DNA of 64,000 nucleotides from Pseudomonas sp. Seg1 (GTDB lineage Bacteria; Pseudomonadota; Gammaproteobacteria; Pseudomonadales; Pseudomonadaceae). The first letter of the stretch is position 1; each line of letters starts with the position of its first letter. The notes beneath the pieces are model-generated. The model did not search any database. It was not told where the DNA came from and saw only the letters and a list, made by a program, of their open reading frames with translations. Below are positions 1-9,075 of this stretch, piece after piece. The stretch covers positions 3,505,501-3,569,500 of the forward strand of contig NZ_AP021903.1 in the NCBI RefSeq assembly GCF_018326005.1, read 5' to 3'. The position numbers and the translations under genes were made by a program.

Positions 1-1
1 C

Positions 2-397
2 TGGGCATTCAAACCGGAGGTCGCCTTTGGTACCCCGATTGGCCCTACCTGGCTCGAATTCAATACCTATGTGTCGTTGTACGGTGACAACGACGACTAT
101 CACGGCGATGGCAAGCTCGAACAGAAAGCGCTTTATGCCGTTGAGGGTCACTACAGCTACACCATCAACCGTGCGTTGTGGGCCTCGCTCGATGCGACTT
201 ACAGTCGTGGCGGCGAAACAAAAATCAACGGCGACTGGCAAGACAACAAACAGGAAAACGGCCTTTTGGGCGCCAGTGTCGGCTTCATGCTGTCACCTCA
301 GTTTGGTGGGTTGATCGCCTACTCCGACACGGTCTCCGAACGCACCGGCTCACCGGATGTAAACACCTGGACATTACGCCTGCAGTACGCCTGGTAG
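2..397 (+). CDS. Outer-membrane transporter-like beta-barrel protein, C-terminal part only
   Basis: The gene enters from the left edge, so only the last 131 codons are visible and no start can be assigned. The pattern is that of an outer-membrane beta-barrel: alternating polar and aromatic residues, strand-like segments such as YVSLYGDNDD and GLLGASVGFML, and a C-terminal aromatic ending (RLQYAW), the usual signal for barrel assembly. It resembles the MetA-pathway outer membrane/transporter family found in Pseudomonas. A second envelope protein follows 15 bp downstream on the same strand, so the two are probably co-transcribed. The substrate cannot be judged from this fragment. Confidence 0.6.
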   Translation, partial: WAFKPEVAFGTPIGPTWLEFNTYVSLYGDNDDYHGDGKLEQKALYAVEGHYSYTINRALWASLDATYSRGGETKINGDWQDNKQENGLLGASVGFMLSPQFGGLIAYSDTVSERTGSPDVNTWTLRLQYAW

Positions 398-412
398 CGG
401 AGCCGCATCACG

Positions 413-1465
413 ATGACGACAGCATGGAAGCGACCGGGTCTGGCCCTCTACACAGTAATGTTCAGCGGCCTCGCCTGCGCGGCGGGCGACTTGCCGTCCC
501 TCGGCAACGCAACGACGCCGAGCACTGCCAAAGGCGATCCGGAAACCTGCCAGCGTCTGCAGCAAGACTTCGACATCGACCTGAAAAAAGTCGTCGCCGC
601 CGGTTGCGATCCCTCCACCGAACAAATCGCCAAACTGATGGATAACCCGGTCGGCAACCTCGTGCTGCTGTTCAATCAATACGACTACACCGCGCTCAAA
701 GGCCCGCACAGCAACGGTACGCGCATGCTCGGCAAATACAGTTTCATGCCGACCTTTCCGATTTCCCTTGGCGAAGACTGGAACCTGATCAACCGCCTGC
801 CGATCAGCTACGTCAGCGCGCCGGTCAATCACAAGGCCGGCAACCTGATCGGCATGGGGCCGAACGAATTGCTGCACGATCGCGGCGACTTCGCCTCAGT
901 GATTCAAGACCCGTTCGACCGTACCAGCGGCTTCGGCGATCTGGCCTACGTAGGCGTGTTCTCGCCCAAGGAGCCTATTCGTTTCAGTAGCGGCGGCAAA
1001 ATGGTCTGGGGCTTCGGCCCGACGGCAATGTTCCCCACCGCCGAAGAAGACGTACTCGGCACTGGCAAATACTCGCTGGGCCCGGCGTTCGTCGCTGCCT
1101 ATCTCGGCCCGGACTGGACGCTTGGCGTGTTCCCGCAACACTGGTGGTCGGTCGGCGGCGACAGCAAACGCAAGGACGTCAGCCTGACCAACGTGCAGTA
1201 CTTCATTCAACGGGCGATTCCGGGGCCGGAGCAATGGCGCATCGGCATGACCCCCAACGTCACGGTCAACTGGAAGGCCGAGGATGGCAACAAAGTCACC
1301 TTCCCCATCGGCATCGGTGCCGGGCGGATTTTCAACTTCGGCAAATTGCCGGTGCGTATCTCCGGCGAGATTCAATACTCGGCAATCCACCCTGACGACC
1401 TGATCAGTAGCCGCTGGAATTTCCGGCTGTCGTTCATTCCGGTCATTCCGACGTTCATGTTTTGA
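413..1465 (+). CDS. Putative envelope (outer-membrane) protein, function unknown
   Basis: This is a 350-residue protein with an N-terminal hydrophobic segment ending near SGLACAAG, which looks like a signal peptide, so it is exported. The body is rich in Gly, Pro and aromatic residues, with strand-like blocks (LGPDWTLGVFPQHWW, WRIGMTPNVTVNWK), and the chain ends in phenylalanine (IPTFMF), compatible with an outer-membrane barrel. It follows the preceding barrel gene by 15 bp and precedes the MoxR gene by 16 bp, so it may belong to the same transcript. I do not recognise a precise family, and transport or channel function is only inferred. Confidence 0.6.
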   Translation: MTTAWKRPGLALYTVMFSGLACAAGDLPSLGNATTPSTAKGDPETCQRLQQDFDIDLKKVVAAGCDPSTEQIAKLMDNPVGNLVLLFNQYDYTALKGPHSNGTRMLGKYSFMPTFPISLGEDWNLINRLPISYVSAPVNHKAGNLIGMGPNELLHDRGDFASVIQDPFDRTSGFGDLAYVGVFSPKEPIRFSSGGKMVWGFGPTAMFPTAEEDVLGTGKYSLGPAFVAAYLGPDWTLGVFPQHWWSVGGDSKRKDVSLTNVQYFIQRAIPGPEQWRIGMTPNVTVNWKAEDGNKVTFPIGIGAGRIFNFGKLPVRISGEIQYSAIHPDDLISSRWNFRLSFIPVIPTFMF

Positions 1466-1481
1466 GAAGGAAGCACAAGTC

Positions 1482-2462
1482 ATGACAGCACTCAGCGACC
1501 TCAACGCCCTGCAAGCGAGCATTGCCGAATCCGTGCTCGGCCAGGATCAGGTGATCCGCCAGATCCTCCTTGGCCTGTTGGCGAACGGGCATTTGCTGCT
1601 GGAAAGCCTGCCGGGGTTGGCCAAGACGCGCACGGTAAAGGCATTGGCCAAGCACCTCGACGCCAAGATGAGCCGCATCCAGTTCACCCCGGACTTGCTG
1701 CCCTCGGACATCACCGGCGCGGAGGTGCTGCATCAGGTCGCCGGGCAGAATGAAATCCGTTTCCAGCAAGGGCCGTTGTTCGGCAACCTGATCCTCGCCG
1801 ACGAGATCAACCGCGCCCCGGCGAAAGTCCAGGCGGCGCTGCTCGAAGCCATGGAAGAACGCCAGATCACCGTGGCCGGCAACAGTCATCCGCTGCCGGA
1901 ACTGTTCATCGTGGTGGCCACGCAAAACCCTATCGAACAGGAAGGCACCTATCCGCTGCCGGAAGCGCAGATGGACCGGTTTCTGATGAAAGTCCTGTTG
2001 GATTATCCGAGCGCCGACAACGAAAGCCAGGTCTTGCGTTTATTGCGCGCCGAGGAGTTCGCCCAAGGCGCGAACACCGCGCCAGCCAAGGGTTTCAGCC
2101 TGTCGCAGGAAGTGATTTTCGCTGCGCGCAAGGAAGTCAGCGCGGTGCATGTTTCGCCGGCCATCGACACCTATCTGATCGACCTGATCAACGCCACGCG
2201 CCATCCGGCCGATTACGACGAAGACCTCGGCCGTTGGATCAACATTGGTGCGAGTCCACGTGGCGGCATTGGCCTGGATCGTTGCGCACGCGCCGATGCG
2301 TGGTTGCAGGGTCAGGATTTTGTTTCGCCGGACAACGTGCGTGCGGTAGTGCATCCGGTGCTGCGTCATCGTTTGCAATTGAGTTATGACGCGGTGGCCG
2401 ATGGCGTGACGGCCGATCAGGTGCTCGACCGGATTCTCGACAAAGTGGCGATTCCGGCGTGA
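1482..2462 (+). CDS. MoxR-family AAA+ ATPase
   Basis: A cytoplasmic AAA+ ATPase of 326 residues, the normal MoxR length. The Walker A region is at about residues 42-50 (SLPGLAKTR), Walker B at about 104-110 (LILADEINR), and a sensor-like VVATQNP follows near residue 145. MoxR proteins act as chaperone-like ATPases that work with VWA-domain partners to assemble or activate metalloenzymes or envelope complexes. The next five genes are the classic partners (DUF58, DUF4381, VWA, VWA-TPR, BatD), and the stop codon overlaps the next start (GTGA), so translation is coupled. The client is unknown. The operon ends next to a secreted sulfatase, which is only a positional hint. Confidence 0.93.
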   Translation: MTALSDLNALQASIAESVLGQDQVIRQILLGLLANGHLLLESLPGLAKTRTVKALAKHLDAKMSRIQFTPDLLPSDITGAEVLHQVAGQNEIRFQQGPLFGNLILADEINRAPAKVQAALLEAMEERQITVAGNSHPLPELFIVVATQNPIEQEGTYPLPEAQMDRFLMKVLLDYPSADNESQVLRLLRAEEFAQGANTAPAKGFSLSQEVIFAARKEVSAVHVSPAIDTYLIDLINATRHPADYDEDLGRWINIGASPRGGIGLDRCARADAWLQGQDFVSPDNVRAVVHPVLRHRLQLSYDAVADGVTADQVLDRILDKVAIPA

Positions 2463-3394
2463 ACGCTGACGGTCTGGTCTACGTCTCTCTGGCGCAATTG
2501 ATGGCGCTGGAGTTCAAGGCCCGTGACCTGAGTTTTCTGGCGCGTCAGCCGCAGGGCAGCATCCTCGCCGGCAACCATGCCTCGCGCTTGCGTGGCCGTG
2601 GCTTGAATTTCGATGAGTTGCGCCGCTATCAGCCGGGTGACGACTTGCGCCACCTCGACTGGCGTGCCTCGTTGCGCACCGGCAAACCGGTGGTGCGCAC
2701 GTTTACCGAAGAGCGCGACCGCCCGGCGCTGGTCGTGGTCGATCAGCGCATGTCGATGTTCTTTGGCTCGCAACGCAGCTTCAAATCTGCCCTCGCCGCT
2801 GAGTTGGCCGCGCTGGCGGCATGGATGGTGTTCAACGCAGGCGACCGGGTCGGCGGGCTGGTGTTCAACGATCAAAGCATCGACAGCGTGGCGCCGCTGC
2901 GCAGCCGTAAACGCGTGGAAGCTTTGCTCAGCCGGGTCGCCGAACAGAATCAGGCACTGAACGCCGCCAACCCCGATGCTGAAGACGAAGATCAACTCGA
3001 CAAGGCCTTACAACGCTGCCTGGCATTGGCCGGGCATGATCATTTGATCTGCATCGTCAGCGACTTTGCCGGCGCCGGGGAGCGCACCTTGCAATTGATG
3101 CGGCAACTGCGCACGCACAACGATGTGATCGCTTTGCAAGTCTATGATCCGCTGGCGTTGAAACTGCCGAGCAACGGCCGGCTGCTGGTGACGCAAGGAC
3201 AATTGCAGGTAGAACTGGCGGTCGAGAAACGCAGCGTGCATCAACCGTTGGGCGATTACCTGGGGGGGCGCCTCAAGGACGTCGCCACCTTGCTGCGGCG
3301 CAGTCAGGTACCGCTGATGATGTTCAGCACGGCCGAAGAGGCGCACGCGCAACTGCGTGCCGAACTTGGCAAGACTGCCGGCTCGCGGCGATGA
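2459..3394 (+). CDS. DUF58 domain-containing protein
   Basis: A 311-residue protein that starts with GTG overlapping the MoxR stop. It carries the DUF58 signature YQPGDDLRHLDW at about residues 57-68, followed by a VWA-like fold with the segment ALVVVDQRMSM. DUF58 proteins are constant partners of MoxR ATPases and are thought to be their VWA-type adaptors. The gene overlaps the DUF4381 gene by 4 bp (ATGA), showing tight operon packing. There is no signal peptide or membrane segment, so it should act in the cytoplasm with MoxR. Confidence 0.92.
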   Translation: MNADGLVYVSLAQLMALEFKARDLSFLARQPQGSILAGNHASRLRGRGLNFDELRRYQPGDDLRHLDWRASLRTGKPVVRTFTEERDRPALVVVDQRMSMFFGSQRSFKSALAAELAALAAWMVFNAGDRVGGLVFNDQSIDSVAPLRSRKRVEALLSRVAEQNQALNAANPDAEDEDQLDKALQRCLALAGHDHLICIVSDFAGAGERTLQLMRQLRTHNDVIALQVYDPLALKLPSNGRLLVTQGQLQVELAVEKRSVHQPLGDYLGGRLKDVATLLRRSQVPLMMFSTAEEAHAQLRAELGKTAGSRR

Positions 3395-3990
3395 ATCCGA
3401 ATATCCCGAGTATCGATCAGCTCAAGGAGCTGGGCTTGCCCGCGCCGGTGAGCTATGCGCCGCAGACGTGGGGTTGGTGGGTGTTGCTCGCGGTGTTGAT
3501 CCTGATGGCGTTGATCATCGGCGTGCGCCGCCATTGGCAATGGCAGCGCGATCAGTATCGCCGCGAGGGTTTGGAACGGCTGGCGCAGTTGCGTGATCGC
3601 AGCACTGACCTCAATGCACTGCGCGAACTGCCTGAGCTGCTGAAACGCGTGGCCCTCTCGATGCCCACACAATCTCTTGATCGAAACCCGATCCCTGTAG
3701 GAGTGAGCCTGCTCGCGAAAGGGTCATCACATTCAACGCATTCATCAACTGATCGATCAGTATCGCGAGCAGGCTCACTCCTACAGGGGGTTGCAGCGCT
3801 GGGTCGCGAGGATTGGCAAAGTTTTTTGCAGCGGCACTGCAAGAAACCGCTACCCGCCGATTTCAGCGAGCAACTCGCTCAGTTGGCCTACGCCCCCGAC
3901 GACACCCTGCGCGCCCTCCCCGAGTCGCAACGCCAGGCGCTGTTCGACACCTGCCAATACTGGGTGGAGCATCACCATGTGGCAGCTTGA
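3391..3990 (+). CDS. DUF4381 membrane protein carrying an in-frame REP insertion
   Basis: The N-terminal part is a normal DUF4381 protein: a conserved start around SIDQLKELGLPAPVSY, one membrane segment at about residues 29-46 and a basic stretch after it. Around residues 95-130 the sequence changes to a low-complexity Ser/Arg/Gly-rich stretch that is encoded by a complete REP palindrome (3693-3788). It then returns to family-like sequence (REDWQSFLQ ... QALFDTCQYWVEHH). Family members are usually about 160 residues and this one is 199, so the insert adds roughly 35. The frame stays open through the insert. DUF4381 proteins belong to MoxR/Bat operons, probably as membrane anchors. Whether this copy works is unknown. 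Confidence 0.85.
   Translation: MNPNIPSIDQLKELGLPAPVSYAPQTWGWWVLLAVLILMALIIGVRRHWQWQRDQYRREGLERLAQLRDRSTDLNALRELPELLKRVALSMPTQSLDRNPIPVGVSLLAKGSSHSTHSSTDRSVSRAGSLLQGVAALGREDWQSFLQRHCKKPLPADFSEQLAQLAYAPDDTLRALPESQRQALFDTCQYWVEHHHVAA
3693..3788. repeat. REP inverted pair inserted inside the DUF4381 gene
   Basis: The two arms are near-perfect inverted repeats of about 26 bp (3693-3718 and 3763-3788) with the core GTAGGAGTGAGCCTGCTCGCGA, the same element seen intergenically at 23011 and 27204. Here it lies wholly inside the coding sequence and is read in frame without a stop codon. Confidence 0.95.
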
Positions 3991-4969
3991 TTACCCGTGG
4001 CTGTTGCTTCTGCTGCCGCTGCCCTGGCTGGCTTACCGCTATTTGCCGGCCTACAACGAAGCGCGCAGCGCCGTGCGCGTACCGTTTTTCGGCGCCATGA
4101 GCCGCGCGGTCGGTGAAGCGCCAGCCAACGCCGGTACGCGGCGCAATGGGTGGCAATTGCTGCTGAACCTCGCGGTGTGGGCGCTGATTCTTTTGGCGGC
4201 GGCGCGCCCGGTGTTCGTCGAAAAGCCCATCGAACGCCAGCAACCGGTGCGCGACCTGATGCTCGCCATCGACATTTCGCAGTCCATGGAGACTGAAGAC
4301 TTCACCAACGCCAGTGGCCAGAAAATCAATCGGCTGGCGGCAGTAAAAGACGTCGTGCAAGGCTTTATCGACAAGCGCAAGGACGACCGCCTCGGCCTGA
4401 TCGTGTTCGGCAGCGGCGCCTATCCGCAGGCGCCGCTGACCCTTGATCACGCCAGCCTGTCGCTGTTGCTGGCCGACACTGGTATCGGCATGGCCGGCCC
4501 CAACACCGCCATCGGCGATGCCATCGGCCTCAGCCTGAAGCTGTTGGATCAGGCCCACGAACAGGAAAAAGTGCTGATCCTGCTCACCGACGGCAACGAC
4601 ACCAGCAGCGCGATCACCCCGGATCACGCCGCAGAAATGGCCGCCAACAAAGGCGTGGTCATCCACACCATCGGCATCGGTGATCCGAGTGCGTCGGGTG
4701 AGGCCAAAGTCAATCTGCCGGGCCTTGAGCAGATTGCCAAAACCACCGGTGGCCAGTTCTTCCGCGCCGAGGATCGCACCGCGTTGGATCAGGTCTACAG
4801 CACCCTCGACCGCCTCACCCCGCATCAGGTGAAAACCCTCAGCCACCAGCCCCAGCGCGAGTTGTTCTATTGGCCGCTGGGCATGGCGATGCTGTTGCTG
4901 GCCTTTTATCACCTCGGCGCAATGCTGTTGCCGCGGCTTTCACTCGCACGTCAGCGGCAGGAGGCCTGA
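3977..4969 (+). CDS. VWA domain membrane protein, BatA-like
   Basis: A 330-residue protein with a membrane segment at residues 7-20, a second at about 61-76, a von Willebrand factor A domain at about 93-290 and a C-terminal membrane segment. The metal-binding MIDAS motif is intact as DISQS (about 99-103), with the later TDG near residue 205. I chose the ATG at 3977, which overlaps the end of the DUF4381 gene, because the protein then begins with the typical Bat N-terminus (WQLDYPWLLLLLPLPW). The Bat proteins (Bacteroides aerotolerance) form an inner-membrane complex with MoxR. The stop lies just before the start of the next VWA gene. Confidence 0.92.
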   Translation: MWQLDYPWLLLLLPLPWLAYRYLPAYNEARSAVRVPFFGAMSRAVGEAPANAGTRRNGWQLLLNLAVWALILLAAARPVFVEKPIERQQPVRDLMLAIDISQSMETEDFTNASGQKINRLAAVKDVVQGFIDKRKDDRLGLIVFGSGAYPQAPLTLDHASLSLLLADTGIGMAGPNTAIGDAIGLSLKLLDQAHEQEKVLILLTDGNDTSSAITPDHAAEMAANKGVVIHTIGIGDPSASGEAKVNLPGLEQIAKTTGGQFFRAEDRTALDQVYSTLDRLTPHQVKTLSHQPQRELFYWPLGMAMLLLAFYHLGAMLLPRLSLARQRQEA

Positions 4970-4970
4970 G

Positions 4971-6551
4971 ATGGAGATCAATCTCAGTGACTTCCACTTC
5001 CTGCGCCCGCTGTGGCTGCTGCTCGCTTTGTTCGGCGCGTTGCTGCCGCTGATCTGGCGCCGTACCCGCGACCTGCAACGACGCCTGCGCAGCAATATCG
5101 CCGAGCATTTGTTGCCGCATTTGTTGGTCACTCCGCAGGACAATCAACGCCTGCGCCCGGTGCATCTGTTGTGTGCGGTGTTGATACTCGGCGCGATCGC
5201 CGCCGCCGGGCCGACGTGGGAGCAGGATCGTCCGGATTTTCTGGAAAACCGCGCGCCGCTGATTGTTGGAGTGGATCTGTCGCCGTCGATGGATGCCAGC
5301 GATGTGCAGCCGACTCGACTGGAAGCGGCCAAGCACAAGCTGCACGACCTGATCCAGCGCCGCGCCGGGGCGCGCACCGCGCTGATCGCTTACGCCGGCA
5401 GTGCGCATCTGGTCTTGCCGCCGACCGATGATCCGGCACTGCTCGAGACCTTCATTGAGGCGTTGAGCACGGGATTGATCGACAAACCGGGCAAGGACGT
5501 CGGCGCGGTGATCGATCAGGCCAAACGCCTGCTCGATGCCGAAAAAACTCCGGGCAGTCTGCTGCTGATCACTGACGGCGCCGATACCGCGCAACTGGAT
5601 GGCCTCGCCAAACACCTCGACGGCAGCGACTTGCAAGTACTGGTACTCGCGGTGGGCAACGAGGATGGCGGCATCATTCGCGACACCAATGGCCAGCCGC
5701 GCACCGATGCCAACGGACGTCCGGCGCTGGGCGGTTTCGACCCTGCAGCACTGAAAAAACTGGCGTCGACACTGGATGCACCGCTCGGCAGCCTGACCCT
5801 CAACAACGATGATCTGGACTGGATCGAACTGCACGCGCAACAGCACTTCCAGAGCGCCAGGGCCGAACAGCGCGAACTGCACTGGAAAGACGCCGGTTAC
5901 TGGCTGTGCTGGCCGCTGCTGTTGTTGGCGCTATTCAGCGTGCGCAAGGGCTGGAGCGTCAACTGGATGCCGGCGGTGGCGCTCGCCGTGGGCCTCGGCT
6001 GGCCGGCAGCCCCGGCGCAAGCCAATGGGCTGACCGATGCGTTTTTCACCCGTGATCAGCAGGGTCGCTGGGCGTTCGAGCATGGGCATTTGCCGCAGGC
6101 CGCTGCACTGTTTGTCGACCCGTACTGGAAAGGCGTTGCGGCTTACCACGCGGCGGATTATGACCTCGCACTGGCGACGTTCGCGCGGCTGGACACGCCG
6201 CAGGCGTATTTCTATCTGGGCAACATTTACGTGCGGCGCTTCAAGTTCGATCAGGCGATTGCCGCCTACACGCAGGCGTTGAAACTGCAACCGCAGCTCC
6301 ACGAAGCCACGGCCAACCTGGCCTTGGCGCGAGCGCTGCTGAAAGACACCGACAGCGCCGAAAAGAATGCGCCAGAGACCAAGCCGGATGAGGTGAAATT
6401 CGACAAGGCCCCGGGCAAGGGCCAGAGCAAAGCGGTCGAGACCGAGCAGGCGACATCGGATGCGCTGTGGTTGCAGAATCTCACGACCTCCCCGGCGAAG
6501 TTTCTCAAGCAGAAGTTCAGCTTGCAGGATCAGGCGGGGGCCAGGCCATGA
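4971..6551 (+). CDS. VWA plus TPR membrane protein, BatB/BatC fusion
   Basis: A 526-residue protein combining what are separate BatB and BatC proteins in some bacteria. Membrane segments lie at about residues 14-29 and 63-80, and the VWA domain has MIDAS motif DLSPS at about 103-107. A second membrane pair follows near 310-350, then TPR-like helices at about 370-460 ([36 protein letters not shown]) and a charged C-terminus. The VWA domain should face the periplasm and the TPRs could bind a partner. Its stop codon overlaps the BatD start (ATGA), so the two are translationally coupled. Confidence 0.92.
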   Translation: MEINLSDFHFLRPLWLLLALFGALLPLIWRRTRDLQRRLRSNIAEHLLPHLLVTPQDNQRLRPVHLLCAVLILGAIAAAGPTWEQDRPDFLENRAPLIVGVDLSPSMDASDVQPTRLEAAKHKLHDLIQRRAGARTALIAYAGSAHLVLPPTDDPALLETFIEALSTGLIDKPGKDVGAVIDQAKRLLDAEKTPGSLLLITDGADTAQLDGLAKHLDGSDLQVLVLAVGNEDGGIIRDTNGQPRTDANGRPALGGFDPAALKKLASTLDAPLGSLTLNNDDLDWIELHAQQHFQSARAEQRELHWKDAGYWLCWPLLLLALFSVRKGWSVNWMPAVALAVGLGWPAAPAQANGLTDAFFTRDQQGRWAFEHGHLPQAAALFVDPYWKGVAAYHAADYDLALATFARLDTPQAYFYLGNIYVRRFKFDQAIAAYTQALKLQPQLHEATANLALARALLKDTDSAEKNAPETKPDEVKFDKAPGKGQSKAVETEQATSDALWLQNLTTSPAKFLKQKFSLQDQAGARP

Positions 6552-7981
6552 ACCCGGTCGCGGCCATCGCTGGCAAGCCAGCTCCCACAGGGATCTCCTG
6601 TGGATTTAAATATCTTGTTCACACTGCAAAACCCTGTGGGAGCTGGCTTGCCAGCGATGAGACCAGGTCAGTCGCCAGAAAACTCTGCATCCTGTTGCTG
6701 ATCAGCCTGTTCAGCCTCAATGCTTTTGCCGCCGAACCCCAACTCAAAGTCCAGGCCCACCTGCAACCCGCCGCAGGCGCCATGGTCGGTGGCCTGATCG
6801 AACTGCAAGTCGACGTCCTCACCGACACCTGGTTCACCAGTGCCGCCACCCTGCCCGACCTCAAACTCGACGGCGTACTGGTGATGCCACCCGATGGCCA
6901 GGCGCAGCACCTCAATCAAACCATCGACGGCCAAGCCTTCAACGGCATGCGCTACAGCTACCTGCTCACCCCGAACGTCGCCCGCCGCTTCGACATTCCA
7001 GCGCTGACCGTGCGCGCCACACCCGCTCAGGCGACCAGCGAAATCAGCGCTCAGACCCAACCGTTGCAATTCAGCGCCGCCCAGCCGCCCGGCTTCAAAC
7101 CCGGTGAAGTGCCGTTGGTGGCAACCGCCGTGCGCTTCAGCCAAACCACCATCAAATCGGCCACGCCGCTGAAAATGGGTGACAGCATCACCCGCCAACT
7201 GACCCTGCAAGCCGACGGCACACTGGCGATGGCCCTGCCGATCCCCACGCTGGGCGATGTCGCCGGCCTCAATCGTTATGCGAAAGCGCCGCAGGTCACC
7301 AGCCTTGATGACGGTCGCGGCGACATCCTCGGCGGTCAGCGTATCGACAGTGCGACCTATCGCATCGACAGCGCGGGTTCTTACTCTCTGCCGGCCATCG
7401 AAGTGAAATGGTGGGATGCAGGCACTCGTCAATTGCGTACCGCACAAGTACCCGCAGTGACTTTCGACGCAGCGGCGAACAGCGCCTACAAACCAGTGTT
7501 CTCGATCACTGAAGATCTCAAACAACTGAGCCAGAACCGCGTGCACTTCTCCACGCCTTGGCTGCTGTGGCTATTCGCTCTCATGGCAATCGTAGCGCTC
7601 GGTTATCTGAGCCGTGAGCCGCTCACTCACGCCTGGCGCGCCATGCAAGTGCGCAAACAGGCACGGCACGCCGAGTGGCTGCAATCGCCGGACTACGCCT
7701 GGCAACAAATCAATCCGCAACTCGAAGCCAGGCCTGCCCAGTTAAGCGCGTTGTATCTGTGGCTGCGGCGCAGTCACCTGGGTCTGAAGCTGGTCGATGC
7801 CGGGCCGCGCCTGCAAGGGTTGCTGCGCGGACTTTACGGTCGCGATCCGGCCACTGAAAAAACCCTGGTTCAACTGCGCCAATCGTTGACTACGCTTCAC
7901 GCTCAGGTCGAACCACAGCCACAGAAATCCACCTCGGCCCTGCGCCCGCTCAACCCCGTTCACGACAAGGACTTCTCATGA
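6548..7981 (+). CDS. BatD family protein with a REP-encoded N-terminal extension
   Basis: A 477-residue BatD (oxygen tolerance) protein. It has a hydrophobic signal-like segment at about residues 47-62 ([16 protein letters not shown]), a long beta-rich periplasmic part and a C-terminal membrane helix near 340-358. The ATG at 6548 overlaps the previous stop, as expected in this operon. Between that start and the signal segment sits a whole REP palindrome (6565-6659), adding about 35-40 residues that no BatD needs. The signal peptide is thus pushed far inward. I see no convincing internal start after the repeat, so either the long form is tolerated or expression is reduced. The stop overlaps the HAD gene start. 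Confidence 0.88.
   Translation: MNPVAAIAGKPAPTGISCGFKYLVHTAKPCGSWLASDETRSVARKLCILLLISLFSLNAFAAEPQLKVQAHLQPAAGAMVGGLIELQVDVLTDTWFTSAATLPDLKLDGVLVMPPDGQAQHLNQTIDGQAFNGMRYSYLLTPNVARRFDIPALTVRATPAQATSEISAQTQPLQFSAAQPPGFKPGEVPLVATAVRFSQTTIKSATPLKMGDSITRQLTLQADGTLAMALPIPTLGDVAGLNRYAKAPQVTSLDDGRGDILGGQRIDSATYRIDSAGSYSLPAIEVKWWDAGTRQLRTAQVPAVTFDAAANSAYKPVFSITEDLKQLSQNRVHFSTPWLLWLFALMAIVALGYLSREPLTHAWRAMQVRKQARHAEWLQSPDYAWQQINPQLEARPAQLSALYLWLRRSHLGLKLVDAGPRLQGLLRGLYGRDPATEKTLVQLRQSLTTLHAQVEPQPQKSTSALRPLNPVHDKDFS
6565..6659. repeat. REP inverted pair inside the 5' end of batD
   Basis: The arms CATCGCTGGCAAGCCAGCTC and its inverse flank a short AT-rich centre. It is the same REP family seen intergenically at 10741 and 28375. 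It begins about six codons after the batD start and is translated through without a stop. Confidence 0.93.
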
Positions 7982-9000
7982 TCAACCCGATGCTGCACCG
8001 CCAACGTTTCGGCCTGGCCCTGTTGTTCGGCCTCGCTTTACCGCTGCTGGCTCAGGCCAACGAACCGCTGCCGTCGTGGAACGATGGCCCGGCGAAGAAG
8101 AGCATCATCGAGTTCGTTCAGACCGTGACCGACCAATCAAGCAAGGACTTCGTCAAACCCGCCGAGCGAATTGCCGTGTTCGATAACGACGGCACCCTGT
8201 GGAGCGAGCAGCCGATGTATTTCGAGCTGCTGTTCGCCCTCGACGAGGTCAAGCGCAATGCACCGCAACACCCGGAATGGAAAACCACCCAACCGTTCAA
8301 GGCCGTGATCGAAAACGACCACAAGGCGCTCGCTGCGGCGGGCATGGACGGCATCCTGAAGATCTTCGGCGCCACCCACACTGGCATGACCACGGAGGCC
8401 TTCGATGATTACGCCAAGACCTGGCTGAGCCAGGCGCGCCATCCGAAAACCGGTAAGCCGTACACCGAAATGATCTTCCAGCCGATGCTGGAAATGCTCG
8501 ACTACCTGCGCAGCCAGGACTTCAAGACCTACATCGTCTCCGGCGGCGACACCGCGTTCATGCGCGCCTTCGCCGAGAAGGTCTACGGCATCCCGCCGGA
8601 ACAGGTGATCGGCACTACGTTCGTCACTGCGTTCCAGTTCAAGGACGGCAAGGCCTCCATCGTGCGCACACAAAAACTGGCGCACAACGACGACGGTCCC
8701 GGCAAACCGGAAAGCATCGACGCGGTGATCGGCAAACGCCCGATTCTGGCCTTCGGCAATTCCGACGGTGACCTGCAAATGCTCCAGTGGACGGCGGCAG
8801 GGCCGGGCAAACGTTTCATGGGCCTGGTGCATCACACTGACGCGAAACGCGAATGGGCCTACGACCGTAAATCCGATATAGGCCGGCTCGACAAGGCCCT
8901 CGATGAAGCGAATTCCCGTGGCTGGACCGTGGTGGACATGGCGAGCGAATGGCGCCGCATCTACCCGTTCGATCCACCGGCAACCGAGCAAGTGCAATAA
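7978..9000 (+). CDS. Secreted HAD-superfamily hydrolase
   Basis: A 340-residue protein with a signal peptide (residues 1-27, ending LLAQA). The haloacid dehalogenase motif I is FDNDGT at about 68-73, a motif II-like YIVSGGD follows near residue 180, and motif IV is GNSDGD near residue 260. The aspartate pair in motif I indicates a phosphatase-type enzyme working in the periplasm. The gene starts inside the batD stop (ATGA), so it belongs to the MoxR/Bat operon, and it is 75 bp before the secreted sulfatase. The natural substrate is unknown; phosphoester hydrolysis is inferred from the motifs. Confidence 0.88.
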   Translation: MINPMLHRQRFGLALLFGLALPLLAQANEPLPSWNDGPAKKSIIEFVQTVTDQSSKDFVKPAERIAVFDNDGTLWSEQPMYFELLFALDEVKRNAPQHPEWKTTQPFKAVIENDHKALAAAGMDGILKIFGATHTGMTTEAFDDYAKTWLSQARHPKTGKPYTEMIFQPMLEMLDYLRSQDFKTYIVSGGDTAFMRAFAEKVYGIPPEQVIGTTFVTAFQFKDGKASIVRTQKLAHNDDGPGKPESIDAVIGKRPILAFGNSDGDLQMLQWTAAGPGKRFMGLVHHTDAKREWAYDRKSDIGRLDKALDEANSRGWTVVDMASEWRRIYPFDPPATEQVQ

Positions 9001-9075
9001 GAAAAAACGTGACGCAGGACCGCAGTAAACGTAAGTCGCAGCAAGCGACACCCCCGCGCAAAAGGAGCAAGTCAG

